Origin: Nymphaea colorata
Lineage: Eukaryota; Streptophyta; Magnoliopsida; Nymphaeales; Nymphaeaceae
Length of the DNA stretch: 64,000 bases
Direction: 5' to 3'
Assembly: GCF_008831285.2 (NCBI RefSeq)
Contig: NC_045143.1
Location: forward strand, 5,651,503-5,715,502
Shown: positions 24,542 through 37,860 of the stretch, piece after piece
Position numbering within the stretch: the stretch's first letter is position 1
Layout of the letters: every line of letters begins with the position of its first letter
Program-made: the position numbers and the translations under genes
Notes under the pieces: generated by a model
The model's input: only the letters and a program-made list of their open reading frames with translations
Told to the model about the DNA's origin: nothing
The model's database searches: none

Positions 24542-24624
24542 ACTTGTACAAGTGTCTCTAAAAGGATTGAATTCAATCTTTTTAGAGACACTTGCAACCT
24601 TTTTAGAGACACTTGTACAAGTAC
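24542..24624. repeat. Short inverted repeat with a duplicated right arm
   Basis: The left arm CAAGTGTCTCTAAAAGGATTGAA is mirrored immediately by its complement TTCAATCTTTTTAGAGACACTTG (24571-24594) with an EcoRI-like GAATTC at the centre. Then CTTTTTAGAGACACTTGTACAAGT repeats the right arm once more, and its last bases also pair with ACTTGTACAAGT at the left edge. It could fold as a hairpin in either of two registers. It is possibly a tiny MITE or a replication-slippage palindrome. Confidence 0.85.
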
Positions 24625-25571
24625 TCGATCAAATATTTCAAAACAACAATATAAAAATAAACATATATTTTGTGAGGTTCTCATGGGCACCACACCAGCC
24701 TCCCCTCAATTTTTTTTTATAAAAAAGTACATATAATTTAAAAATGTCATTTATCCTAAGTATAAATTTTAGTTTTTAGCTACGTTAAAAAATTTTAGAA
24801 CTATAATTCAACCCTCTTCATGAAAAATTGTGTCTTTCTCCAAGTTTGATTGAAGATCCAAGCCTTCAAGAAACCTAACCTCTGTCCATAGACATCTGAT
24901 AAAATTGTTAAGATACATAAACGATAACCATTAGAAGTCTAACGGTGTTTGAATGGGTATTGCACAACGCTAGCTCCTCTTTTGAGTCAAGTTATCCAGG
25001 CAACCAAACATGGCGTTTATCAGTCTTCGATGAATTTTTGCAGGCAAAATGTGTAGAAGGTAAAGTGCTGCTAGTGGAAATCTGCAGAAAAGCTTGAGCA
25101 ATATTTTCAATGGACGTTCCTTTTCTGCACCACCTAACCTTTAGACTGGTACAACGTAATTGCTAACTGTTATTTCCTTTTCATTCTGAAAACAAACTTC
25201 AAGCATCAATTTCTGCTTCATTTATTTTAATTTCTACTGTCTTCAAGCGTCTGTTGTACAACTGATCCTTTACAAATGCAGATTTAACTCCGGTTCTGGA
25301 TAGAAGTACCCACTTCAGCTGAGCGAATAAAAGCATGTTTTTCTGTCCAAAAGCTTGCTAGAGGATCCATATAGAGCTCTCATAGGAACAGAAGCCTGCA
25401 AGAATTCCTGCAAATCAAATTTATCTTCAAAGGCCTATAACATCTACGTCCCAAAATTAGCAGGACAATTTGCCACAACAATTCGTGACTAATGGAAACT
25501 TTTATGAGTATTGACAATGGTATATAGTGTTTTGCTTGTTTCCATGCTGCTCATTTTGGAGCTGGATGCTT

Positions 25572-25573
25572 TA

Positions 25574-25611
<38 letters not shown>

Positions 25612-25640
25612 ATATAATTATATAATAATAATAATAATAA
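25572..25640. repeat. (TA)n / (AAT)n compound microsatellite
   Basis: A TA array with one AC interruption (about 25572-25610) passes into ATA/AAT trinucleotide repeats up to 25640. Confidence 0.93.
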
Positions 25641-28045
25641 GTTGTAGGCGGCATGACAGCTTTTGAGACTGCCACCTAATCTAGAGCTTTTTAGTGGAAA
25701 ATTTGGAGATTCAATCCGAAGTTCCAAAGAAATGCAATTAAGAAATTGCCGACAGCGACCTTGGTCGTTACGTAGAGCCGTGAACAGATTAAGATAATCA
25801 AATGCTTCCTTCCTACCAAATGTTCAAAAAGCAGTTCAAGGAGAAGTTCGGACCGTATAATCCCTGGCCTGACAGGATGAAGTTAAAGAACCTTCAGTCA
25901 TGTATAAGTATACAATTAAAGGGTCAGGAGTCGGGAATTCCTGCTTGCTTGTGAATTAGATAATTCTTTTATTAACTCCTGGTGTACCTTCTCGCGTTAA
26001 GGCCCCTCATTCTTATAGAAGCAAAACTTTGTACCCAAATAATTACACTGAAATAATTAAGCTTCGACGTTGCAGAAGCACGGCGCACGACGTGTGGTTC
26101 AGTTGGCTATACATGTAGGAGTTGTCACAGTCGACTTTGAGAATTGAAGCACGGTGATACAAGGACTGAAGGAGAATGATGGCCTGGCAGCATCCCCACT
26201 TACAGAGAGAAAGAGAGATGGGCACCGCCATAGTGGCCATGGATGTCTCTTGAATGCTGAACGTTGTAGTCGTTGCAGGCAGGAGTTATTGAGGAGGTGG
26301 AAAGTTCGTGAACACCTCTCTTATTTTTCTTGAATACAGCCAAAGAAGAAGTGAGGAAAAGAAGGACAAATCCACCTTTCTGTGAAGTATTCCATATGGC
26401 ATCTTCTATTTTCTCTGTTCTTTGTTTCCTCGTATTTTTCTTGTTTGGGGATATTAGCATATTCATCATGTCTGGCTTATTATCACCTCAAATTGGCCTT
26501 TGGGGATAAACTGCCTTAAACCCTTTGCCCGAATGTACTGTTTCTGGCCAGTTTTTCCGATCCCCAGTGAAGGAGATAGTTATGAAGCCTATTTTTTGTT
26601 TCTGGATTTGCAGTTAGTCCTTTTATGTCAAATCTGCCGATCAGTCTGAACTATCTTTCCTTTAGTTAGTTGAAATAAATTTACGTACCAAGACAAAGAA
26701 GATACTGGTTCAGAGCGGCGTAGAAGGTTAAAGATTCCTCTAAAATGGCATGAACTCAGCAGCTAGCAGTTAAAAGAACAAACGGATAGTCTTGTGTTGA
26801 ACGCCCATGCCAATCTCAGTGACGCGTTTGTCAATCACAGTAAGACGAAGATGAATTTGTCAATTGCCGACAAGTCAATAGCGAATTTGAAATCCAAAGA
26901 CTTCATAGAGAAACGATGGTCTGGCACGTAAAATGCATTTACTTCACTGTAGATATCTGGATTCGACAGCAACTCTTCTTGCAGAACTCTACTTTTTCCT
27001 CATGAATTACCTGCTCTCCAGTATACAATCTGATTTCGCCTGACGAAGAATGCATTAAATATTGGGAGGACAATGGTACGAAACCAATCCAATGACAGCA
27101 ACAATATAAGCTCCAAACAAGGAGTCGTATTAATGCTCCAAGTGTACCCCTATGACCTCCTAATAATGGTCTCCAGTATTGAATATTTGCACGGAGACGG
27201 TCTTCAATGGGCCTCTGATACTAACTTTGCTGCTGTGCAATATACCAAGGCAAGTTTAAGTTTCTCTAGGGTTCCACCATTAATGAAGGTAATTCTTGCT
27301 TGTTACTCACCTAGAGTTCACTTCTTAAAGCAGCTGGGCCTTGGAGGGTTCGTTGTCCTCAAATGGGTCAAGAAAAGGACTTCAACATGATGAGTTAAAC
27401 GACTATACTGTTGGATAGTTGGCACTTTCTTTTTGAATAGTCATTTGGAAGGCGTTTGATAACCCTGAAAAAAGGATCTCAAGGTGTACTGAACGCGTGA
27501 AATTTCAATTTATTGGTATACCTTGAAGTCAAATATTGGTGAAAATTTCCACCTGTGTTACAATGCTATTAAAATTTAGGGGGAAAACAACCGGGCTTCA
27601 TAAGAGTGTGAACTTTTTCTCCTGTTTTTTTTCACTCAACGTGGAAGTGAAAAGTTTCGAACTGAAGTTAAACTTAGCTAGCAACTGCCCCCTTACAAAG
27701 ACAAAATGCTTCTGCTTGAAGATTATTTTAGTCTATCAAATGCCCTTTCTGAAAAGATAACAAAACAGTCTTGCCTTGTTCTGTTCCAATACCAGGTAGT
27801 TGAAGAAATCAGTTAAATCCATGGAATTGAACTTTGATGTTAAAATGCAGTTGTATTAGGGAAGGTGAGGTTGAACTTAACCATGGAAGTGGCATGAGCT
27901 AGAAAATTCCTCTTTCTTCATGCTTGGGTCCGGACTTATTTTCTTGCCCATATGTGGTTTCTTACACTTAGTCGAGACAATTTGTTATTTTCTTAGCAAA
28001 ATGACTTATATTGACAGGAAAGAGTTTGAACAAGCTAGACTTACC

Positions 28046-28210
28046 AGCTGTTCTAAATAAATCTCTAGTTGGATATTCCTCCACTCTCAATTGATCTTGA
28101 AAGGAGACCCCAGCATTGAACTTTGTGAGGGAAGCTAGAAAACTAAAACCAGAAGAAAACCCCTTAGCTGTTCTAAATAAACCTTTAGTTGGATATTCCT
28201 CCACTCTCAA
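28046..28210. repeat. 45-bp direct repeat spaced by 120 bp
   Basis: AGCTGTTCTAAATAAA followed by TAGTTGGATATTCCTCCACT is present at 28046-28090 and 28166-28210 with about three mismatches. The intervening 75 bp are unique. No coding function is apparent. Confidence 0.88.
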
Positions 28211-30573
28211 AGATATTAGAGGTGTGCTTAAGTTATTCGACAAATAGTTGCAGTTTCAGCTGAACTAGAGACAACTCTTTGTGCAAATTAAAACATGTAT
28301 AAGCCTAGGGTAGCAGTAGCCACAACGTTTTACGACCTTGGGTGTGAGACTAAGCCTCTTTGTCAGAATTTTCATAGCATAGCTGATTGGATTGGCAGGC
28401 CAGGGAAGACCATGTTATTAGTTCGATTCTCGTAGGCACTATTCCTCTAGACTGCAAATGATGAATGCATGACACTCTAGTCAACTTTCTTCTTTCACAT
28501 CTTCAATATTGGGTTTCATTCAGTTTAACTCATTAATGATCAAGTACCCACTTATTTACATGCTTGGTTTTCCTTGAACAGATATAACTCAAGGGAGATC
28601 AATAAATTATGGGTTGAACAACTGAATGCTAACGGGACCCTGAAAATGTCGCTTATGGTAAGGAAGATACTCCAGCGAATCAGAGAATTACAAGAATTTT
28701 CCAACACTGCTGGCTCTTTATATGTGTATACAAGTTTGAATCTACCATGTTGAATGTAGTGTAGCACGACGGAAATGCATTTTGAACTTATGCAACATGT
28801 TTGGATTAGTGAGTGTATTTTGAATTTTTTCCATAACATGTTTCAAATGAAGATGAAAAAGTCTGGATTGATAGATAATACATACTTCCGTTTTCCTTGA
28901 ACGAAACACATTCTTCTTCGACATTTAAGCACTTGACGACAGATCAGATTTGTGTTGCCTATCTATCAAAGTCTATTCTAAACAACAGAGAGAAGATGTA
29001 TCAATAATACATCTAATGGGGTCAGTCTAATTTAGAAAGTACAAGAGCGTGACATTGCATATCCACAAGCCTCAAGATCCTTGATCCATGTGAACTCAAC
29101 ATTAAACAGTGCATGTGCCTCCACACATTATGCTCCTGCAGCAAGATCATGGTAGAGCAGCAGAAACAAAAAATTCAAAAGTGAGGAATTCTTTGACAAA
29201 ACAAGAGCAAACTTTAGCATGTTCTACTGAAGAATCATGAAGCATAAATACGAGGCACAAGTGCTGAAGCATAAAATGTTATCTATGATCCACCAGCAAT
29301 AACAAAAATAGTAGTTCTGCAGATTTCTGGCAACAAATTTACACATGCTTAAGTAAGTTCAACTACGTGATGGAAATTGGCAAGAAAAGAAGGCCAAAAC
29401 CCAGGAACCAGATCATCAGCATGAACATTGAAGAGTCAGTACGCTTCAAATGAAAACAGAAGTTCAGTATGCCAGACCAAACAGTGCATAACAGCAAGCA
29501 ATAAATGCCATCACCATATACTCTGTACATAGTTAAGTTTCATGACTTTCTGATTGCTATCTCAATGATGGATCAATAGCCAAGTCTCAAAGATAGATTA
29601 GGACGATGCAATCGACCAGATGATAAACGACAAAAGCTTGTGCTTTATCCCACTTTTTGTATCAACGCAGTTTATGAATACAGCTCAGAAGTCATTTTCG
29701 TATGCTTTCTTTGATTTATCTTTTCTAACCAAGTAAAAGCCAGTTAATTGTACTATACAAATGCATTGACACAGAGACATAATGCCTCAGCAGAAATATA
29801 TTACAGCTCGCAGTTATGGATTTCAACAGTATTTTCTGGAGCTTTAGTGAAAGTAGTGAGATCAAACGATTCTAAAGGTGTCCACAAAGCACAAGAAAAT
29901 TGAAAAACAATATGCAGTACGATGTTATTTCGTCACATTCTTCTGTAGCCCTCTGGAATTGTGCCCTCAAGAAAATAGTAAAAATGCAAAAGTCATGTTG
30001 TTCACTCCTAATATAAGGTTAACTGCACGCTGTCACAGATACAATTATTTATGAATAAGCCATGATAATGCAAACATCTCAACAATGCTAACCTGCATCC
30101 TGTCCCGTAGCAAAATATTTTTTCTTTCGTCCATTTCTCAAACAAATGGGCAAAGAGGACGGTGACTGAAAAGACATGTAGGTGACAAAAACGTGATTTT
30201 CAATACCAACAAAATATTGACAGGGGCATGAATTGCTGATAAAGTGCCATGTTTCTGTAAATGTGGGGTTTAATAAATCTAATAAGTTGAGGAAACTCTA
30301 CAGACAGGCAGATTACTGTGGCAGTAATGGACATCAATCACATTGCTAAGATGAAAAGAATAAGTATGGAATTTGAAACAAAAAAGGTTATTTTCAATCC
30401 TCTTTTTTTAATAACCTGAGGAAGAAAGAAGAAACCCACGTCAAAAATTTATGAAATTCAGTAACCAACAATGTAAACCCTTAGGGCAACCCAAGCCTCA
30501 TCAATTATTCACGTAGTCTTTCTTTGTTTCTTATCATCAAGTGAAAACTTTTATGACTATAGTAACTGATCAC

Positions 30574-32505
<1,932 letters not shown>

Positions 32506-32720
32506 CTCATCAGAAGTGGAAACGCTGGAGAGTCGTATAACTACAAGAAAGAAGCTTCACAAACTACGGAGAGCGGACGGCAGACTACTCCTGAATAGAG
32601 AGAGAGAGGGAGAGGAGGATCGTGAGAGCGGGAGAGAATAAGTAGAGGCCTCGCAGGGGAACGTGGGGCTTCAGTCAAACAATTCCACGTTTCAGCCTCC
32701 ATCAAGTTCTCATCAATTCT

Positions 32721-32730
32721 CCTTTTATAT
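32721..32730 (-). promoter_or_regulatory. Candidate TATA box of the ROP gene
   Basis: On the minus strand this reads ATATAAAAGG, about 215 bp upstream of the ROP start codon. A pyrimidine-rich (CT) stretch lies between them at about 32597-32642, typical of plant 5' leaders. Assigned from position and motif only. Confidence 0.45.
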
Positions 32731-35700
32731 TTTCGAAATTTACAGGGATTTGCAGTGGACCCACATGCCAAACCAGCCAAAACACCTTCCCTCGCCTCTC
32801 TCCCTCTCTCTGAGTAACATGATCTTTGACCACATGAAAGCGCAAATATAGGAAACAGAAGCTGAAATTAAGACAGAGTAAAGAAAAATAAAGAACGAGA
32901 GACTTTCGGTCTCCTCTCTCTAGCAACTCCGTCACTGCCGAGTTTGGTGGCAGCACATTGGTAGCATTGCACATGAGGTGAATGGGAGTGGTGGCTGTGT
33001 GAGCAAGGATGCCCGTTGAGACCATTTTCCAAGATTAAATGATCATTGAAGAAGAAGAAGCCTCCCCTTAATTCTGAAATGCACATTAAAAAAAACAAGT
33101 AGAAGATAATAAGAGAAAAGATTGCACACAAGGCGGTTTGATGAAAATAAATATACGACCAAAATATCCAATTTAAAGGTATTGACTACAGCCAAACCTA
33201 ATTTGCCCTCATGCCCTTCTGTCTCAGCCTGGTGAGAACCATAGCCTTTACCCAACCTACACATCTCGAGCATTATTGAATGGCGAGCACCTTATAATCT
33301 TCAATGCATCAAAAAATTCAAATTATCAGGTCAACTATAAAAATTCATGGTTATAAGAGTGGTTTTAAAATGGTCTAAATGATCATGTTAATACTCCTAC
33401 ATACAAGACCTGAGTCCATCTAATAAAAAGGAGCTAACTATTTTGAACAATAAGCAAGCATTGGTCTAAGTATATAAGGTTCCGAGTTCTCTGGTTAGCC
33501 CTTCCCACCCCCTCCCCCTAGGGGATAAAAAAAATCTTTAGAAGAAGTTGGAATCCTAAATATTTTCCATAAGCTCTTTTGGGCGAGCATGATGTTAAGA
33601 AAATGCTCGGAAAAGGTATGAAGGCACTCCTATTCACCTGCCTTTAGGGTTGGACTGTGTCCGGATCTGGGTAGGATACATTACACCCCATCAAGTAGAG
33701 TATTGTGAACTACCATTTACAGTCCAGGAGAGTAGCACACAGGAGAACTAATTTAACGACACATCTTTTACATGTCAACCTATCAGACTAACCATGCTAT
33801 GCCCCTTGAAGCAATCGAATCTTAAACCTCCTTGAGCTGATGCCAATGAATAAAATTTTGTGTAAGATAGGAAGTTAGAAACTAGTGGTAGAGCTAGAGA
33901 GATTTTTACCAAAGATGCACTGATATTTTAACTTTAATATTTAAGGAGCACTCATATAAAGATAACTAATAAGCCGAGAATGTATTAATATGTAAATAAA
34001 GCTGCTTTTGTAGGCTGGTGTAGGCAATTGCATACGCAAGTCACACATGCCTCCACCCAGGTAATAGCCATGGTTCATCTCTCTAAGTATAATTCAATAG
34101 TCTAACGAGTTTTAGCTAATTTTGCACCTTAAAAGCGCCAGCCATGTAAGTGATCTGGTCTTTGAAGAGTTTTGAAAAGAGAAAATAAAATGAATTAAGA
34201 TTTAGGTAGTACTTTCATGAACCTATATATGTTGGAAGGGCTCATTGGTTGCCCACAGTAATAGGATGTTAAAAAAAAGGGACCCAGACCTTAAAGTAAG
34301 CTCACAAGGACAGCCATTAAAAACTTAGAGAAAAAGAAGCTTCTTTGGTGCACTGCATTGTTTGAGATATGAACCAAATCAGTAGAATCTCATGCAACGA
34401 GAGACACCATTAATTCCTCCTGCAGAGATATAAAATAGAAAAATCAATGGCAGCATCGATTAGGGGTTCAAGTAATTTAATCAATGCGTCGATAAAGGCA
34501 CCATAAAAGTATGGCACAACTTAAATGGATTGGACAATTAACAATGAAGTTGAACAAAGCGTTGGTTCCATTCAATACAAGCTTTGATATCTGTGGAATA
34601 GAAACATCACAATCCCAAAAAGTTTTTGATGCCAACCTAATTAAAGAACAAAAAATAAAGATAGAAAATGTTTTAGATATATTAAGTATTATATTGGAGA
34701 GATGAGTCTTAGCCATTCATAGAACTCTCGAACCGTAAAACTACATAACCAGATAGATCAGGATTTGAATTAAGATGAGAAACATTGTAACCAAATCTAC
34801 AAATGATAGTCGGAAATCTTTATGCAAACCCTAATTAGGGTAGAAAATAGAAAACCAAGTTAGTTTTATTGGTTAAAATCCGAGTAGTTAGGTCTGCAAT
34901 CAGGAGCAAAGCCAAAAATTTTTTATGAGGAGGAGGGCCGAATTAAAGTTTTTAAATTTTGACACGGGCCGAAATATCATTTTTCAAAATTTTTATATAG
35001 AACAAGTAAATTTTTTTAAAATTTACATATAAATTCCTTTTCAAAAAAATTGAGGTGGGTCCAAGGCCCATGCCGGCATGCCCTTGGCTGTGCCCCTGTC
35101 TGCAATAGAATAAATTCGATCCATTGACAACTCTAATCACAAAAGCGACAGCCATCTTTATATTTCAACAGGACGCATTTTCAATCACGCAAATTATGGG
35201 GCATGATTGAACAAATAGTGATATGAATAAAATTAAATACTTCTAGATTTGGTTAGGCTTTGGGGAAGAGGTAGGGCTTTGAAAAGAGAGGAAAAAGAAA
35301 AAGGAAGATATTTCATGAACTTGTTTGGTTGCTGCCTGTCTTTGGCACGCACAGCTTTGAAAAACGGGATATTGGGAAGCACTAGGAAAATGTGGGAAGG
35401 GACAAATAAAGAGAAGCCACAACGGGGCATGTCCCCCAAATTCCAATGCATCCTCTCCTCGCTCTTTTCATGAATCATGGGTTTGGAATTTGGACAGAAA
35501 GGTGAAATAATGGCCTTGATTCGCTTTTAGAGAAATGGTGACAGAAAAAAAGATTCATATGCTATTCACATAATTATCACAATGTTTCAAGTTCTTGGTT
35601 CTTTCCCATTATAATATAATATGATTTGTGCGATGTGAATGCCTTCATGAAATGATAATAAAAGAAGTGCCACTTATTGATTTATGTGTTTAAAGAACTT

Positions 35701-36194
35701 CTTTTGTGATTTATCTTGAAAATAGGTGTCTATTTATTGTACAAGATTAAAAGCTGTGGCGTTGTGAACATTAGTGCATATCAGCTGATACACATTTTAT
35801 TGGCCCTACCTAGAACATAATAATTCAGGTCCTTTCAAATTAATATAAACTGATATGGGTCCTATTCAACTTAGCAAGTTCAGCCCTATATCAGTCAATT
35901 TTGTAATAAAAATAGTAAATTTATAAAATGCCCAATACAGGCCGATACGAGCTGATGGTGTTGGCTGAGGTTTTGAAAGCTGATATTTACAACATTTGGA
36001 AGTTGGTCTTCTTGTAAGTATTTAAGTTTACAGAATCAATGGATCTGAAAAACAAACATTTAGCAGCTACCTTTTCTTTAGGGTGAGCAGGAAGAGCCAA
36101 AGCTCCCCTTCTTCCTCTCTTCCCTTACGTACCAGTTGATGAGATCTCTACGTGCTTCAACTTGTATGTAGGGACTCAGCCCCTTTGACCATAA

Positions 36195-36395
36195 CCTCTT
36201 GCAGGTCGAACTAGAGACATGCCGTATAACATGTATCAGGCTGCCTGTTCTAGCTTCTTGGGGGGTTTCTCAGTGATGTTGATTTTTTGTTAAGGAAGAG
36301 AACTCTTGCAGACAGACCTAATTAGAGACATGCCGCATAACAGATCCTAGACTGCCTGTTTGAGCTTGTTAGAGGTTTTTTTAGTGGTGCTGAGT
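36195..36395 (+). repeat. Imperfect tandem duplication (about 107 bp)
   Basis: CTCTTGCAGGTCGAACTAGAGACATGCCGTATAAC...GGCTGCCTGTTCTAGCTT recurs as CTCTTGCAGACAGACCTAATTAGAGACATGCCGCATAAC...GACTGCCTGTTTGAGCTT, each followed by a T-rich run and GTGATG/GTGGTGCTGA. Divergence is moderate. Confidence 0.8.
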
Positions 36396-36404
36396 TATAG
36401 TTTT

Positions 36405-36407
<3 letters not shown>

Positions 36408-36454
<47 letters not shown>
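36408..36454. repeat. (GA)n microsatellite
   Basis: An uninterrupted GA array of about 23 units followed by GGGAGGGAGG. Confidence 0.95.
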
Positions 36455-36460
<6 letters not shown>

Positions 36461-37136
36461 AGGACAAAATGGGAATTCATTTCATTTCAAGACAAAAACA
36501 GAGACAAGGGGTCACCAAACAACAAGTGAGAGAGAGAGGGATGGAGAGAGGAGAGCTCAGAATGGTAGCTTGAGGGCTTTAGGTTAATAGGGAAGGAGCC
36601 CTTGGTATTGCTAGGATCCAAAAGCATTGCGATGTTCAAAATGGACAGCTGTGACTTGAGAGAGACTTCTTGTCTCGACAGGATTGAGATCTTTCTCCTT
36701 TGTCTTGATAATGGAAAAGCTAGAACCGTCTAGAGCCCACTGTGCCAAGATGTAGCTTGCACTTCTGCTGGTCACCAACCCTAGGGAGTTGCAGAAAGGA
36801 TCATGGTTTTCTAATTTCAAGAAAGGCAATTTCTTGAAACCAGCTTCTTCATCCCATTTGCCTTGGATGGTAGCACAATCAAGGTGCTTTCCCCCTCTCG
36901 TTTTTTTTTTCTGCTAGAGGAAGAAATGAGCGAAGACATAGTCTTCTTTGTGCGGGCTTCAGTCTTCTTTCTTGGGCTTCACTTTGGGGAGCACAAGAAG
37001 TAAATAAATATCCATTCAAAGTATGCTGGTTGCAATCTTCCAAGGAAATGCAATGAGTGATCACCTTATCATAATTTGCTGACCCCTAGTCCCTAGAGGC
37101 TGGCATTTGATAACAGAAGCACTGCCGTCTTTGGAA

Positions 37137-37184
37137 CATGTGTTCCATTAATGTGATCTTCATGTGTTCCATTAATGTGATCTT
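37137..37184 (+). repeat. 24-bp perfect tandem duplication
   Basis: CATGTGTTCCATTAATGTGA plus TCTT occurs twice head to tail without mismatch. Confidence 0.93.
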
Positions 37185-37206
37185 CATTTGCTGGTTCCTT
37201 AGATGT

Positions 37207-37360
37207 GGTTTGGCTACAGTAACTTCTTATCCTGTCCTATGAATCTGCCTCAAAAAATGGGGCAGATTCATGAAACATTTGTTATGGTGTTCGATGAATC
37301 CATCCTATTTTTTGAGATAGATTTACAGGACAGTAACAGTGTTACTGTAACCAAAAAACC
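37207..37360. mobile_element. Probable MITE with terminal inverted repeats
   Basis: The left end GGTTTGGCTACAGTAAC (37207-37223) is matched by the complement of the right end GTTACTGTAACCAAAAAACC (37341-37360), with one substitution and a short indel. Inside is a second pair, ATGAATCTGCC ... GGCAGATTCAT, and a more diverged third (CCTGTCC / GGACAG). Total length is about 154 bp. There is no coding capacity. Target-site duplication was not clear, so the superfamily is unassigned. Confidence 0.65.
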
Positions 37361-37585
37361 TCTTAGAGGCCAAAGATTATGATATATTCATGAACACTAT
37401 GTTACAAAAACACAATATTCTTATTATCAAACGTCCCTTTCTATTTCATATACAAAAACTACTAAGCATTGCAACACATTCAATGTAGATAGTGCTATCT
37501 TCTTACTTTGCTTCTCTGTCTTGAAGAGAAAACACCGAGAAAACTTCTGCTCTTTTCATTTTAGATTTCCTGTTCTGAATTTTGA

Positions 37586-37860
37586 ACAGTATCACGAGAT
37601 CTGCTGAATCTTGGTAAACTTGAAGAGAGATTTTCATGGCAGTGAACACCTTGGAATAGTACTGCGAGATCTATATTGCAGAATCTTGGTAAACTTGTCA
37701 CTGTGATACAGGAGATGATCAGAATGAAATCTAGACAGACTCTAATATAAATGAAAGTGTTTTTCTCTCCCTTCCGTATTTGATGGGGACTTTCATCGTT
37801 CTGTGAATGTCATGGAATGGAATAGTATCACGAGATATTCCGAGTCTCGATGAACTGTGG
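37586..37860 (+). repeat. Three diverged copies of a short motif
   Basis: The motif GTATCACGAGATCTGCTGAA followed by TCTTGGTAAACTTG appears at about 37588. It recurs at about 37658 as GTACTGCGAGATCTATATTGCAGAATCTTGG.. and at about 37825 as GTATCACGAGATATTCCGAGTCTCG... Each is preceded by TGGAATA or GAACA. Not coding. Confidence 0.7.

Larger units (their letters stand above)
23945..30573. other. Long intergenic region between CDKF and ROP genes
   Basis: The first few hundred bases are the CDKF promoter side. Beyond that I see no supported gene in 6.6 kb. It contains a stretch at about 24130-24400 that loosely resembles the dispersed AT-rich repeat, and the inverted repeat, TA/AAT microsatellite and 45-bp direct repeat listed separately. 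ORFs at 26043-26469 (minus) and 27073-27390 (plus, 105 codons) start with ATG but show no domain, and no splicing partners were found. Confidence 0.55.

Noticed and set aside
27073-27390. 105-codon plus-strand ORF
   Set aside because: No domain recognised, no splice partners found, and flanked by intergenic sequence.
28410-28440. AGTTCGATTCTCG resembling a tRNA T-arm
   Set aside because: No matching upstream A-box or cloverleaf within about 80 bases.
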